Below are positions 35,922-47,695 of a DNA stretch of 64,000 bases, piece by piece. The notes under the pieces were generated by a model. The model saw only the letters and a program-made list of their open reading frames with translations, was not told the origin of the DNA and searched no databases. The position numbers and the translations under genes were made by a program. Origin of the DNA: Proteiniphilum acetatigenes DSM 18083. Lineage in GTDB: Bacteria; Bacteroidota; Bacteroidia; Bacteroidales; Dysgonomonadaceae. The stretch is from assembly GCF_000380985.1 (NCBI RefSeq), contig NZ_KB905693.1, forward strand, positions 62,001 through 126,000, given 5' to 3'. How positions within the stretch are numbered: the first letter of the stretch is position 1; the number at the start of each line of letters is the position of its first letter.

Positions 35922-36098
35922 ACGTTTCGTTAAGCTAAATGAGCATAGTATAAACTCGCTTATATTATACCATCGCGGGGACTATTTCGACAAGAGAGCA
36001 TAAGCAAAACAAATTTTGCTTATGTCGAACGTAGAAATAGCCTGTAAAGAATTGAAAATCGAGGAGCGAAGGCGACTCAAATAGACTAATTTTAATAA
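35922..36098 (+). repeat. Dispersed composite repeat copy E3, the fullest copy
   Basis: Three parts in order: CGTTTCGTTAAGCTAAATGA plus flanks (35922-35975); a hairpin with perfect 11-bp arms CATAAGCAAAA (35999-36009) and TTTTGCTTATG (36014-36024), extended by TTCGAC/GTCGAA; and the core AAATCGAGGAGCGAAGGCG, ACTCAAATAGACTAATTTTAAT (about 36056-36095). It ends 8-14 bp before the apt start. Compare the copies at 8521, 33754 and 47584. Confidence 0.8.
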
Positions 36099-36105
36099 AT
36101 AAAAA

Positions 36106-36630
36106 ATGAGCATCGAAACACTTACTTCCGCTGTCAGGAGCATCCCTGACTTCCCTATTCCGGGGATTGAATTCTACGACATCACGACCCTGTTCCAATC
36201 AGCATCTCACTTGAAAGAACTTTCGGATATCCTATATGACAGATATAAGGACAAGGGTATTACCAAAGTGGTGGGGATCGAATCCAGGGGTTTTTTTATG
36301 GGGCCGGCTACCGCGATCCGGTTAGGTGTAGGATTTGTGCCTATCCGCAAACCCGGGAAACTCCCCTATAAAGTAATAGAAGAAACTTACACGAAAGAAT
36401 ATGGGGAAGACACCATCCAGATCCACCAGGATGCATTGACGAATGAGGACGTGGTGTTGCTTCACGACGACCTGCTGGCTACCGGAGGAACGATGGTGGC
36501 TGCGTATAATCTTGTAAAGAAATTGGGTGTAAAGAAGATTTATATCAACTTTCTTATAGAACTGGAAGAGCTAAAAGGGATTGATCATTTCCCGAAAGAT
36601 GTCGAAGTAAATTCGGTAATCAAATTTTAA
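36106..36630 (+). CDS. apt: Adenine phosphoribosyltransferase
   Basis: 174 residues. Makes AMP from adenine and PRPP in the cytoplasmic purine salvage pathway. The type I phosphoribosyltransferase PRPP loop is VVLLHDDLLATGGTMVAA (about 122-139), and the N-terminal IRSIPDFPIPGIEFYDITTL-like segment (SIPDFPIPGIEFYDITTLF) is the APT signature. ESRGFFMGPATAIRLGVGFV also matches the family. Start at 36106 is the first ATG, 8 bp after repeat E3. It is the first gene of the apt-uvrC-dtd run. Confidence 0.98.
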   Translation: MSIETLTSAVRSIPDFPIPGIEFYDITTLFQSASHLKELSDILYDRYKDKGITKVVGIESRGFFMGPATAIRLGVGFVPIRKPGKLPYKVIEETYTKEYGEDTIQIHQDALTNEDVVLLHDDLLATGGTMVAAYNLVKKLGVKKIYINFLIELEELKGIDHFPKDVEVNSVIKF

Positions 36631-36699
36631 GGGGGAGAGAATATCCCTGATAGTATCGGCAGATAGAATTGCTGGCCGGTCATCAGGGATTTCCACTCC
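36631..36699 (+). promoter_or_regulatory. Structured spacer between apt and uvrC
   Basis: ATCCCTGAT (36643-36651) pairs perfectly with ATCAGGGAT (36682-36690), and GGGGGAGAG/CACTCC extend the base. The 30-nt loop is unstructured to the eye. No T-run follows, so it may set relative expression or stabilise the upstream mRNA. Confidence 0.5.
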
Positions 36700-36720
36700 A
36701 ATTTAGACTAAGGCCCAGCC

Positions 36721-38526
36721 ATGACCGACGAAATTAAAAATACGCTTGCCGTTATCCCTCACCAACCGGGCTGCTATCAGTTCCTTGATGAGAATGACAC
36801 CGTTATATATGTCGGTAAAGCCAAGGATCTCAAAAAAAGAGTCTCTTCTTACTTTAACAAACACCATGATCATCCGAAAACACGCATTCTTGTAAGAAAG
36901 ATACGAAAGATAAAATACATTGTCGTCAATTCTGAAGAGGACACCTTCTTACTCGAAAATAACCTGATCAAAAAGTTAAAGCCACGATACAATGTGATGC
37001 TTAAGGATGACAAATCCTACCCCTTTATCGTGGTGAAAAATGAATATTTCCCCCGGGTCTATAAAACCCGGAATATAGTGAAAGATGGGTCCAAATATTT
37101 CGGCCCCTATACCTCGGTACAATCGGTGAATGCACTGCTGGATATTTTCAGGCGTGTATACAAAATACGTACGTGCCGGCTCAATCTGACTCCTGAAAAC
37201 ATAGCCGCCGGAAAATTCAAGGTATGCCTCGAATATCATATCAAACGATGTGAAGGGCCATGTGAGGCTTTGCAATCACTGGCAGAGTACAATAAAAATA
37301 TCGAAGAGATCATTGAGATATTGAAGGGGAATGTAGCTATTATCGAAAGACAGATTCATGAAAAGATGCAGACCCTTGCGGGACAACTGCGGTTTGAAGA
37401 GGCACACAGGTTAAAGGAAAAATTGCTGCTGATCCAGAATTTCAGAGAGAAATCACAGGTAGTAAGTAACATAAACTATAATCTGGATGTCTTCTCCATT
37501 GAAGAGGCTGAAAATTCAGCATACATTAATTACCTACACGTAGTGAATGGCGCTGTGAATCAAGCTTATACGTTCGAATATAAAAAGAAACTCGATGAAT
37601 CTCCTGAAGAACTGCTTGGAATGGGGATTGTAGAGATGCGGCAACGATTCGGCAGTGACATGAAAGAGGTAATCGTGCCTTTTATTCCCGACCTGAAACT
37701 GCCGGACGTAGAGTTCACCATTCCACAAAGGGGAGAAAAACGAAAACTGCTCAACCTGTCAGAAAAGAATGTAAAGCAATATAAGATCGACAAATTGAAA
37801 AAAGCAGAGATGCTCAATCCCGAACAACGGGCAACCAGAATCCTGAAGGGAGTACAAAATGATCTCCGGTTAAAAGAAATTCCGTGGCACATCGAGTGCT
37901 TCGACAATTCCAATATCCAGGGGACAAATCCGGTGGCAGCCTGTGTTGTTTTCAAAAAAGCAAAACCATCAAAAAAAGATTACCGCCATTACAACGTGAA
38001 AACGGTTGTAGGGCCTGATGATTTCGCATCAATGCGCGAGATTATAGAAAGACGCTATTCTCGGCTACTTAACGAAGGCGCTCCCCTGCCTCAACTCATT
38101 GTAATTGACGGAGGTAAAGGACAATTGCATGCTGCTGTGGAATCGCTTCAGAAAATCGGACTATACGGAAAAATCGCAATTATAGGTATTGCCAAGCGCC
38201 TGGAAGAAATTTATTTCCCTGAAGATCCCATTCCGCTCTATATCGACAAGAGTTCAGAAACGTTAAAACTTATCCAGCAGGCACGGGATGAAGCGCACCG
38301 GTTTGGGATCACCTTCCACCGGCAAAAAAGGAGCAAATCTCAAACAACTTCGGAATTGGACCAGGTCAAAGGTATCGGCCCCGAAACAAAAAAGAGATTG
38401 TTGATCTATTTCAAAAGTATCAGACGGATTAAAGAGGCAACCAAAGAAGAGCTCATTTCTGTGATCGGAAAAAGTAAAGGCGAGATCATCTGGAAATGGA
38501 TAACAAGGGAAAATGAGCAATTATGA
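36721..38526 (+). CDS. uvrC: Excinuclease ABC subunit C
   Basis: 601 residues, normal for UvrC, which makes both incisions around a DNA lesion handed over by UvrB. The GIY-YIG domain opens with GCYQFLDENDTVIYVGKAKDL (about 15-35); the Cys-containing middle region (CLEYHIKRCEGPCEAL) and the UVR motif follow near 205-240; the RNase H-like 5' nuclease domain has ECFDNSNIQGTNPVAACVVF with the catalytic Asp, and the last 60 residues hold two helix-hairpin-helix motifs (VKGIGPETKKRLL). Its stop overlaps the dtd start by 4 bp (ATGA). Confidence 0.98.
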   Translation: MTDEIKNTLAVIPHQPGCYQFLDENDTVIYVGKAKDLKKRVSSYFNKHHDHPKTRILVRKIRKIKYIVVNSEEDTFLLENNLIKKLKPRYNVMLKDDKSYPFIVVKNEYFPRVYKTRNIVKDGSKYFGPYTSVQSVNALLDIFRRVYKIRTCRLNLTPENIAAGKFKVCLEYHIKRCEGPCEALQSLAEYNKNIEEIIEILKGNVAIIERQIHEKMQTLAGQLRFEEAHRLKEKLLLIQNFREKSQVVSNINYNLDVFSIEEAENSAYINYLHVVNGAVNQAYTFEYKKKLDESPEELLGMGIVEMRQRFGSDMKEVIVPFIPDLKLPDVEFTIPQRGEKRKLLNLSEKNVKQYKIDKLKKAEMLNPEQRATRILKGVQNDLRLKEIPWHIECFDNSNIQGTNPVAACVVFKKAKPSKKDYRHYNVKTVVGPDDFASMREIIERRYSRLLNEGAPLPQLIVIDGGKGQLHAAVESLQKIGLYGKIAIIGIAKRLEEIYFPEDPIPLYIDKSSETLKLIQQARDEAHRFGITFHRQKRSKSQTTSELDQVKGIGPETKKRLLIYFKSIRRIKEATKEELISVIGKSKGEIIWKWITRENEQL

Positions 38527-38975
38527 GATTACTTATTCAACGCGTAAGGGAAGCAGCCGTTCATATCGACGGGCAAAAAATAAGCAGTATTGGCGAAGGG
38601 ATGCTACTATTGGTAGGAATAGAAGAAGCCGATAATGAAGAGGATATTGGCTTCCTATGTAAAAAGACGGTAAATTTACGTATATTTGACGATGGAAAAG
38701 GAGTTATGAACCGGTCGGTGCTTGAAACCGGGGGCGATATATTAGTGGTTTCACAATTTACACTGCATGCCAGCACAAAGAAAGGCAATCGACCTTCTTA
38801 TCTACGTGCTGCGAAACCGGATATCTCCATCCCTCTTTATGAGCAGTTCTGCTCTACTCTGTCGGAAATGTTATTGAAACCGGTAGCGACCGGGGAGTTC
38901 GGGGCCGACATGCAGGTCAGTCTGGTAAATGATGGACCGGTTACGATTTGGATCGATTCAAAAAACAGGGAATAG
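38523..38975 (+). CDS. dtd: D-aminoacyl-tRNA deacylase
   Basis: 150 residues. Hydrolyses D-amino acids wrongly attached to tRNA, preventing their use by ribosomes. The catalytic motif is SQFTLHASTKKGNRPSY (about 77-93), and the family GxP motif is in NDGPVTI (about 139-145). The N-terminus MRLLIQRVREAAV is typical. It is coupled to uvrC by an ATGA overlap. Confidence 0.97.
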   Translation: MRLLIQRVREAAVHIDGQKISSIGEGMLLLVGIEEADNEEDIGFLCKKTVNLRIFDDGKGVMNRSVLETGGDILVVSQFTLHASTKKGNRPSYLRAAKPDISIPLYEQFCSTLSEMLLKPVATGEFGADMQVSLVNDGPVTIWIDSKNRE

Positions 38976-39081
38976 AAACCGGAAGAAGGAGGAGACCGGG
39001 AAACTAGGAAGGCTGGGGAGAAAGTAGGTATAATCACTCCGGACGAATTCCAAAAAGTAACGAGAAACAAAACGAAACAAT

Positions 39082-39423
39082 ATGACGATACAGGAAGCCC
39101 AACAGCAAGTGGATGAATGGATCAAAACCTATGGTGTCCGCTATTTCAGCGAGCTGACCAATATGGCGATCCTCACTGAGGAGGTCGGTGAATTGGCACG
39201 GATCATGGCACGTACGTATGGTGATCAATCTTTCAAAAAATCTGACTTATCGAAAAATATGGCCGATGAAATGGCGGATGTGCTTTGGGTACTCCTTTGC
39301 CTGGCCAACCAGACCGGGGTAAACCTGGAAGAGGCATTAATCAAAAACATAAAAAAGAAAACCATGAGAGATGCCGACAGACACCTTAATAACGCAAAAT
39401 TACAGGATAACAATGATAAATAA
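39082..39423 (+). CDS. MazG-like nucleotide pyrophosphohydrolase
   Basis: 113 residues, a single MazG-fold domain. The metal-binding residues are in TEEVGELARIMAR (about 35-46) and DEMADVLWVLLCLANQ (about 66-80), the ExxE(12-28)ExxD arrangement of the superfamily. Such small all-alpha NTP pyrophosphohydrolases remove non-canonical or excess nucleoside triphosphates. It comes 106 bp after dtd and 26 bp before deoC, fitting a nucleotide-metabolism run (apt, this gene, deoC). Confidence 0.92.
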   Translation: MTIQEAQQQVDEWIKTYGVRYFSELTNMAILTEEVGELARIMARTYGDQSFKKSDLSKNMADEMADVLWVLLCLANQTGVNLEEALIKNIKKKTMRDADRHLNNAKLQDNNDK

Positions 39424-39449
39424 TTTATTAAATAAAGATAAAAAGACCG

Positions 39450-40319
39450 ATGGAAACAAACAAGTATAGCAAAGCTATCAATACACATCCGTTTATGCTG
39501 ACGGACGAAGAAGTTACTAAAAAAGTAAACGACCTTCTCGCTGAAAAATATAGTGAAAATAATAATTCCGCAGTCTATAGGAAACTGTATAGTTGTATAG
39601 ATCTTACATCTCTCAATAGCACCGACTCCAATGAAAGTATCTGGAAATTCGTCGAGAAGGTAAACAGTTTCGACGGCTCTAATCCCGAAATGGATAATGT
39701 AGCAGCCATCTGCGTCTATCCCAACTTTGCCCATACGGTGAAAGAGGCATTGACTGCAGATGTGAAAATCGCCTGTGTCGCAGGAGGATTTCCTTCATCC
39801 CAGACCTTTAACGAGATCAAGATAGCCGAAACATCGCTCGCTGTAGCAGACGGGGCAGACGAGATAGATGTGGTCATCAACGTAGGAAAATTTTTAGAGG
39901 GTGAATATGAAGAGATGTGTGAAGAACTCACCGAAATAAAAGAAGCCTGCCGTCACGCTTCACTGAAAGTAATTCTGGAGACCGGTGCACTACAAAATGT
40001 AAAGAATATTCATAATGCAGCCATCCTGGCGCTCTATTCCGGGGCTGACTTCCTGAAGACATCCACCGGAAAAGGATATCCCGGGGCTTCCCCTGAAGCG
40101 GCGTACGTAATATGTCAGGCCATCCTCTCCTATCATGCCAAAACAGGGAAGAAAATCGGCCTGAAAATGTCCGGAGGGATTGCTACTACAGAGGATGCCG
40201 TGAAATATTATACTATTGTGAAAGAGATACTTGGCGAAGAATGGTGCAACAATACCCTGTTCCGTCTCGGGGCAAGTCGACTGGCCGATGATCTTCTCTC
40301 ACAAATAGAAGTTAAATGA
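39450..40319 (+). CDS. deoC: Deoxyribose-phosphate aldolase
   Basis: 289 residues, longer than E. coli DeoC but usual for Bacteroidetes. Cleaves 2-deoxyribose-5-phosphate to glyceraldehyde-3-phosphate and acetaldehyde. The Schiff-base Lys is in ADFLKTSTGKG (about 202-212), and GLKMSGG near 233 carries the second active-site Lys. ICVYPNF and EIDVVINVGKF are family blocks. It closes the apt-uvrC-dtd-MazG-like-deoC group, a gene order I believe is conserved in Bacteroidales. Confidence 0.97.
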   Translation: METNKYSKAINTHPFMLTDEEVTKKVNDLLAEKYSENNNSAVYRKLYSCIDLTSLNSTDSNESIWKFVEKVNSFDGSNPEMDNVAAICVYPNFAHTVKEALTADVKIACVAGGFPSSQTFNEIKIAETSLAVADGADEIDVVINVGKFLEGEYEEMCEELTEIKEACRHASLKVILETGALQNVKNIHNAAILALYSGADFLKTSTGKGYPGASPEAAYVICQAILSYHAKTGKKIGLKMSGGIATTEDAVKYYTIVKEILGEEWCNNTLFRLGASRLADDLLSQIEVK

Positions 40320-40405
40320 TGTGCTAATGTGCCAATTGAAGCGCAGCGAAAATCCCGGTAAACGGGATGAAAATAATATGGTAATTGGTAATTTTTAATT
40401 GGTAA

Positions 40406-43822
<3,417 letters not shown>

Positions 43823-43862
43823 AGGGATTTAGTTGCATCAAATCGTTTCAGATCTTATTGCA

Positions 43863-43906
43863 ACGGGCAGAAGGTTGGTTTTCCGGCTTTCTGCCCGTTT
43901 TGTTTA
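43863..43906 (+). terminator. Rho-independent terminator of the beta-galactosidase gene
   Basis: ACGGGCAGAA (43863-43872) pairs perfectly with TTCTGCCCGT (43889-43898), loop of 16 nt, followed by TTTGTTTATG. The stem is GC-rich and 40 bp after the stop codon. Confidence 0.85.
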
Positions 43907-43924
43907 TGTTTTTCCTTTGTACTC

Positions 43925-44026
43925 GCTTAACAAAAAAGTTCACTAAAGTTAGACTTTTTCTCGCTATGGCATAGCTCAAACAAGTTTGGCTCTGCTCATT
44001 TAGCTTAACGAAAAAGTTCACCAAAG
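43925..44026. repeat. Direct repeat pair with the second dispersed motif, inverted
   Basis: GCTTAACAAAAAAGTTCACT (43925-43944) and GCTTAACGAAAAAGTTCACC (44003-44022) are near-identical copies 78 bp apart. The right copy, read on the minus strand, continues as CGTTAAGCTAAATGAGCA, the same motif as at 35927 and 47588. The segment between them carries TATGGCATAGCTC, which is also related to sequence at 35970. The pair lies between the terminator and the metallophosphoesterase gene. Confidence 0.7.
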
Positions 44027-44053
44027 CGAAACAGTTTGACAGGGAGAAAGATT

Positions 44054-44061
44054 TATCTTTG
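44054..44061 (+). promoter_or_regulatory. -7 promoter box for the metallophosphoesterase gene
   Basis: TATCTTTG matches TAnnTTTG; a TTTG lies 15 bp upstream (44035-44038), closer than ideal. It is 38 bp before the ATG at 44099 and lies inside the longer possible reading frame, arguing for the later start. Confidence 0.5.
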
Positions 44062-44098
44062 TAGTTCAATTAACAGCTCAATCATAAAACACACAGCA

Positions 44099-45667
44099 AT
44101 GCAAAAAAATTTACTCGTTCTTATTCTGTTATTCAGCAGCATCCTGGCCTATTCCCAACAGACTGCCAAAGGATATGTATATGAAGATACCAATAGAAAC
44201 GGGAAGAAAGACAGACGTGAAGCCGGCATTCCCAATGTGGCCGTTTCAAACGGAACAGATGTGGTGCTTACTGATAGTAAAGGATTTTATACTCTCCCTG
44301 TAAATAACGGCAATACAATCTTCGTGATCAAGCCCGGCGGATACAAAACTCCTGTGGATGAAAATTTTATTCCCCGGTTCTATTACCACCACAAACCGGA
44401 GGGTTCACCCGATTCTTTCACCTATAAAGGAATATCGCCAACGGGTAGTCTCCCTAAGTCGATAGATTTTGCGTTTCACAAACAGGATGAGCCGGAGAAC
44501 TTCACCGCCGTTATTTTCGGTGACCCACAGCCCTACTCCATTCAGGATATGGATTATTTCACGGAAAAAATAGTGAACGATGTGAAGAAGACCGACAAGA
44601 CGCTTTTCGGGATCAGCTTAGGTGACATCGCAGGCGATAATCTTGATCTGCATCCGGTCTACAAAGAACGGATGCGCCATCTACAACTGCCATGGTACAA
44701 CGTAATGGGTAATCACGATATGAATTACGACGCTCCTTCCGATGAGTTCTCGGACGAAACGTTCGAAAAGAATTTCGGCAGCGCCAATTACGCCTTCAAC
44801 TACGGCAAGGCACATTTCATCATCCTTGATAATATCCTCTATCCTGATCCACGTGACGGTAAAGGCTATTGGGGCGGCTACCGCGAAGATCAGCTTATTT
44901 TTCTGGAAAACAACCTGAAGCATGTCCCCAAAGACAAACTGGTGGTTTTGTCGCAACACATTCATATGAAAGACAATTCAGGTGGTTCGTACCGGTTGGA
45001 AGACCGCCAGCGCCTGTTCGACCTGCTGAAAGATTATGAAAATGTACTGATCATGTCGGCACACACCCATTTACAGGACCAGATCGAATACACCGAAGCA
45101 GACGGATGGAAAGGAAAAAAACCTTTGCATGAATATAATGTGGGTACTACTTCGGGCGACTGGTATTCGGGGAAACTGGATGAGAAGGGATTACCCGACG
45201 CCACTATGCGTGACGGTACGCCGCAAGGATATGCTTTTCTGAATATCAACGGGAATCAATATGATGTGGATTACAAAGTTGCCGGCAGGGAAAGCGACTA
45301 TCAAATGAATATCTTTGCTCCGAAAGTAGTCCCACATAAAGGAAGAACCACATCTCAGATCATGGTGAACTTCTTTATGGGCAGTCAAAACGATTTGGTT
45401 GAATACAGAATGGATGAAGGGGAATGGCGGAAAATGCACTATGTCTCCGCTCCCGACCTCAACTATCTCACAAAATTACTGGAGTGGGATTTCACCGAAG
45501 AACTATTGCCGGGACGACGTCCGTCGAATCCGGTGAACAGCACCCATGTATGGATCGCCCCTGTTCCGACGGATCTGCCGGCAGGCAAGCATACCATCGA
45601 AGTACGGGCTACCGACAGATATGGCAAGACTCACTCCGGCAAAAGAACATATTCGATCCTCGAATAA
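44099..45667 (+). CDS. Secreted calcineurin-like metallophosphoesterase
   Basis: About 522 residues. The ATG at 44099 is used because it starts the signal peptide MQKNLLVLILLFSSILAYSQ, whereas the open frame upstream contains a promoter box. After an N-terminal beta domain (MetallophosN-type; GYVYEDTNRNGKKDRREAGIP) comes the metallophosphoesterase core with GDPQ, GDIAGD, GNHD and SAHTH motifs that bind two metal ions, and a C-terminal beta domain (MetallophosC-type). The enzyme would hydrolyse phosphoesters outside the cytoplasm; whether the substrate is phospholipid, sugar phosphate or nucleotide is not visible. Confidence 0.92.
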   Translation: MQKNLLVLILLFSSILAYSQQTAKGYVYEDTNRNGKKDRREAGIPNVAVSNGTDVVLTDSKGFYTLPVNNGNTIFVIKPGGYKTPVDENFIPRFYYHHKPEGSPDSFTYKGISPTGSLPKSIDFAFHKQDEPENFTAVIFGDPQPYSIQDMDYFTEKIVNDVKKTDKTLFGISLGDIAGDNLDLHPVYKERMRHLQLPWYNVMGNHDMNYDAPSDEFSDETFEKNFGSANYAFNYGKAHFIILDNILYPDPRDGKGYWGGYREDQLIFLENNLKHVPKDKLVVLSQHIHMKDNSGGSYRLEDRQRLFDLLKDYENVLIMSAHTHLQDQIEYTEADGWKGKKPLHEYNVGTTSGDWYSGKLDEKGLPDATMRDGTPQGYAFLNINGNQYDVDYKVAGRESDYQMNIFAPKVVPHKGRTTSQIMVNFFMGSQNDLVEYRMDEGEWRKMHYVSAPDLNYLTKLLEWDFTEELLPGRRPSNPVNSTHVWIAPVPTDLPAGKHTIEVRATDRYGKTHSGKRTYSILE

Positions 45668-46034
45668 TTTTTTCTGCCATACAAAAACCCATCAAAAGAG
45701 GTCGTACTACACCTTTGACGCTCTGTGGCAACAAGGTTTGTCAGCTGATAAAGTATACCGAAAAGAGGCTACTCTACCCTGAATGGTCTCTTTTTTACAG
45801 CAATATCTCTTTGTGCAAGTACCGGATACTAATCTCAAAAAAACCATTTTCAATTTCAACACCCCTCTAAATGCTGTCATTTTGTCTTTATATTTTACAG
45901 TTTTAGACCATTTTTTGACCTTTTACGGCCATTTTGTCATAAATATACTTAAGAACGGGCTAAACTTCTTCCCGGCATGTATTTTGCCCTTTTAATAGTG
46001 TAACAAAAGAAAACTAAAAGAAAGGAGTAAAATT
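45668..46034 (+). other. Gap with weak terminator and repeated CATTTTGTC-like motifs
   Basis: No gene is supported in these 367 bp. A hairpin of 7 bp (AAAAGAG, 45761-45767, with CTCTTTT, near 45788-45794) followed by T's may end the metallophosphoesterase transcript. Upstream of hsp20 the motif CCATTTT or TCATTTTGTC appears four times (about 45844, 45877, 45908 and 45929). Confidence 0.45.
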
Positions 46035-46460
46035 ATGGCAATTATCAGACGTACAAACAACTGGTTACCGAGTATTTTCAATGACTTTTTCGGTAATGAA
46101 TGGATGGAAAACAGCAGCAGATCTGTTCCTGCCATCAATATCCAGCAAAATGAAAAAGGATTTACGGTGGAAGTTGCAGCTCCGGGTATGACCAAAGAAG
46201 ACTGTGTAGTGAGAATAGATGATGACAATAATCTGGTAATCTCTTTTGAGAAGAAGAATGAACAGGAAGAAAAAGATAAAAAGGGAGCTTACCTCAGACG
46301 TGAATTTTCTTATACGCAGTTCCAAAGAAGAATGGTACTGCCCCAGAATATAGAAAAGGATAAGATTTCTGCAAAAGTGGAAAACGGAGTTTTGACCGTT
46401 GAAATCCCCACTGTGGAAGAAGACAAAGTTTCTACATCCAAGCTGATTGAAATCCAATAA
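46035..46460 (+). CDS. Small heat-shock protein, Hsp20/IbpA family
   Basis: 141 residues. The alpha-crystallin domain runs from about 35 to 130 (EKGFTVEVAAPGMTKEDCVVRIDDDN, then FSYTQFQRRMVLPQNIEKDKISAKVENGVLTVEIP), and a C-terminal extension with IEIQ follows. It is an ATP-independent chaperone that holds unfolding proteins in solution. The N-terminal arm is short (MAIIRRTNNWLPSIFNDFFGN). It is preceded by several repeated motifs and closed by a strong bidirectional terminator. Confidence 0.96.
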   Translation: MAIIRRTNNWLPSIFNDFFGNEWMENSSRSVPAINIQQNEKGFTVEVAAPGMTKEDCVVRIDDDNNLVISFEKKNEQEEKDKKGAYLRREFSYTQFQRRMVLPQNIEKDKISAKVENGVLTVEIPTVEEDKVSTSKLIEIQ

Positions 46461-46480
46461 GTAACAGGAAATGAATGGAG

Positions 46481-46517
46481 AAAGGGAGTGATCCGTAACG
46501 GGTTCACTCTCTTTTTT
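46481..46517. terminator. Bidirectional terminator between hsp20 and the polyprenyl synthase gene
   Basis: AAAGGGAGTGATCC with GGGTTCACTCTCTTTTTT makes a stem of 10-12 pairs (one G-U, one mismatch) and a T-run on the plus strand; read in reverse it ends in CCCTTTCTCC. It overlaps the stop codon of the minus-strand polyprenyl synthase gene. Confidence 0.75.
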
Positions 46518-47490
46518 AATGGTCTCGATCATTCAAATAGATCAGAAGAAGACGCAAAAGAGTTTTGATCTGGTCATCGATGGCGAGCTCCGAGATGATC
46601 GTTTCGGCCTCATCCAGCAATTCCCGTATCTTTTTGTAGGCATACTCTACTCCACCATACTCTTTGGCAAAATCAAGCACCCGTTCGATATTCTCATCCG
46701 AATAATCCCGCGATTGAATGATTTTCAATATCTCGTCCGAAACCGTCTGGGGTGCATTTTGCAGAGCATATATAAGCGGAAGCGTCACTTTTCCCTCCCG
46801 GATATCGTTCCCGGTAGGTTTACCCACATCGGTTTTGTAATAATCAAAGATATCATCCCTTATCTGGAAACAGATTCCCAGAATGCCTCCCAGGCGGCTG
46901 AATCCTGAGATAGTCTGCGGGGAAGCGCCTCCGGTAATGGCTCCAATAGTAATGCTGGCACGTAATAAAGAGGCTGTCTTCTTTTCGATCACCTGAAAAT
47001 AGGATACTTCATCAATAAGGATCTCTTCGGCAAGTGCAAACTGTACTAATTCTCCTTCTGCAAGGCTTTTTCCCAACTCCGACATGATCCGTACAATGTT
47101 GAGATCTTTTGTTTTTACACTCTCAGCCAAAGCCGACGACAAAAGATAGTCGCCCACAAGCACCGCCCTGGTGTTATCATAAACAGCATTCACCGAACGT
47201 CTGCCTCTGCGCATATCGGACTTATCAATCACATCATCATGCACAAGTGTGGCTGTATGCAACAGCTCAACAGTCACAGCACCATGATATGTCTCCGGGA
47301 TAATTTGCCCGCAGGCTTTTGCAGTCAACAACACCAACATGGGTCTTAACCGTTTGCCATTCGCCTTAAAAACATAATCGATAATTCCTGAAATGCGGGG
47401 ATTGTCGTTTTTGATTGACTCTCGTAAATAAGTATCAAAAAGTTCCAGTTCTTCCTGCAAAAAATCTCTTATGACCTGACTTTGATCCAT
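46516..47490 (-). CDS. Polyprenyl (octaprenyl-type) diphosphate synthase
   Basis: 324 residues of the trans-isoprenyl diphosphate synthase family; it condenses isopentenyl diphosphate units to make the side chain of menaquinone or another polyprenyl product. The first Asp-rich motif is DDVIDKSD (Asp85, Asp86, Asp89) and the second is FQIRDDIFDYY (about 210-220). LRPMLVLLTAKA and RASITIGAITGGA are further family blocks. Chain length cannot be fixed from the residues before the first motif by eye. Transcription is opposite to polA, with a 205-bp spacer. Confidence 0.95.
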   Translation of the reverse strand: MDQSQVIRDFLQEELELFDTYLRESIKNDNPRISGIIDYVFKANGKRLRPMLVLLTAKACGQIIPETYHGAVTVELLHTATLVHDDVIDKSDMRRGRRSVNAVYDNTRAVLVGDYLLSSALAESVKTKDLNIVRIMSELGKSLAEGELVQFALAEEILIDEVSYFQVIEKKTASLLRASITIGAITGGASPQTISGFSRLGGILGICFQIRDDIFDYYKTDVGKPTGNDIREGKVTLPLIYALQNAPQTVSDEILKIIQSRDYSDENIERVLDFAKEYGGVEYAYKKIRELLDEAETIISELAIDDQIKTLLRLLLIYLNDRDH

Positions 47491-47583
47491 CGCATCCTGA
47501 ATTTTATGTCACAAATTTATAAATTATTCTCCTCCTAGCAACAAATATTCGTAACTTTACATTTCTTAATCAGATTTTGAATG

Positions 47584-47690
47584 TTTTCGTTAAGTTAAAT
47601 GAGCAAAATCAAGCAAGCTTTGTTTTGCCGAGCGCAGAATTAAAAATCGAGGAGCGAAGGCGACTCAAAACAACTAAATTTATTTGAATA
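47584..47690 (+). repeat. Dispersed composite repeat copy E4 upstream of polA
   Basis: TTTCGTTAAGTTAAATGAGC, a hairpin with arms GCAAAA/TTTTGC (about 47603-47628), then GCCGAGCGCAGAATTAAAAA, TCGAGGAGCGAAGGCGACTC and CAACTAAATTTATTTGAA repeat the three parts of copy E3 in the same order but shorter. It ends about 6 bp before the polA ATG. Confidence 0.8.
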
Positions 47691-47695
47691 TAATT

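Noticed and set aside
36631-36720. Possible tRNA or small RNA between apt and uvrC
   Set aside because: No cloverleaf, anticodon loop or CCA-type end; only the hairpin arms can be supported.
44036-44098. Extended start of the metallophosphoesterase
   Set aside because: The extra codons include the -7 box and lack a signal sequence; the ATG at 44099 begins a normal signal peptide.
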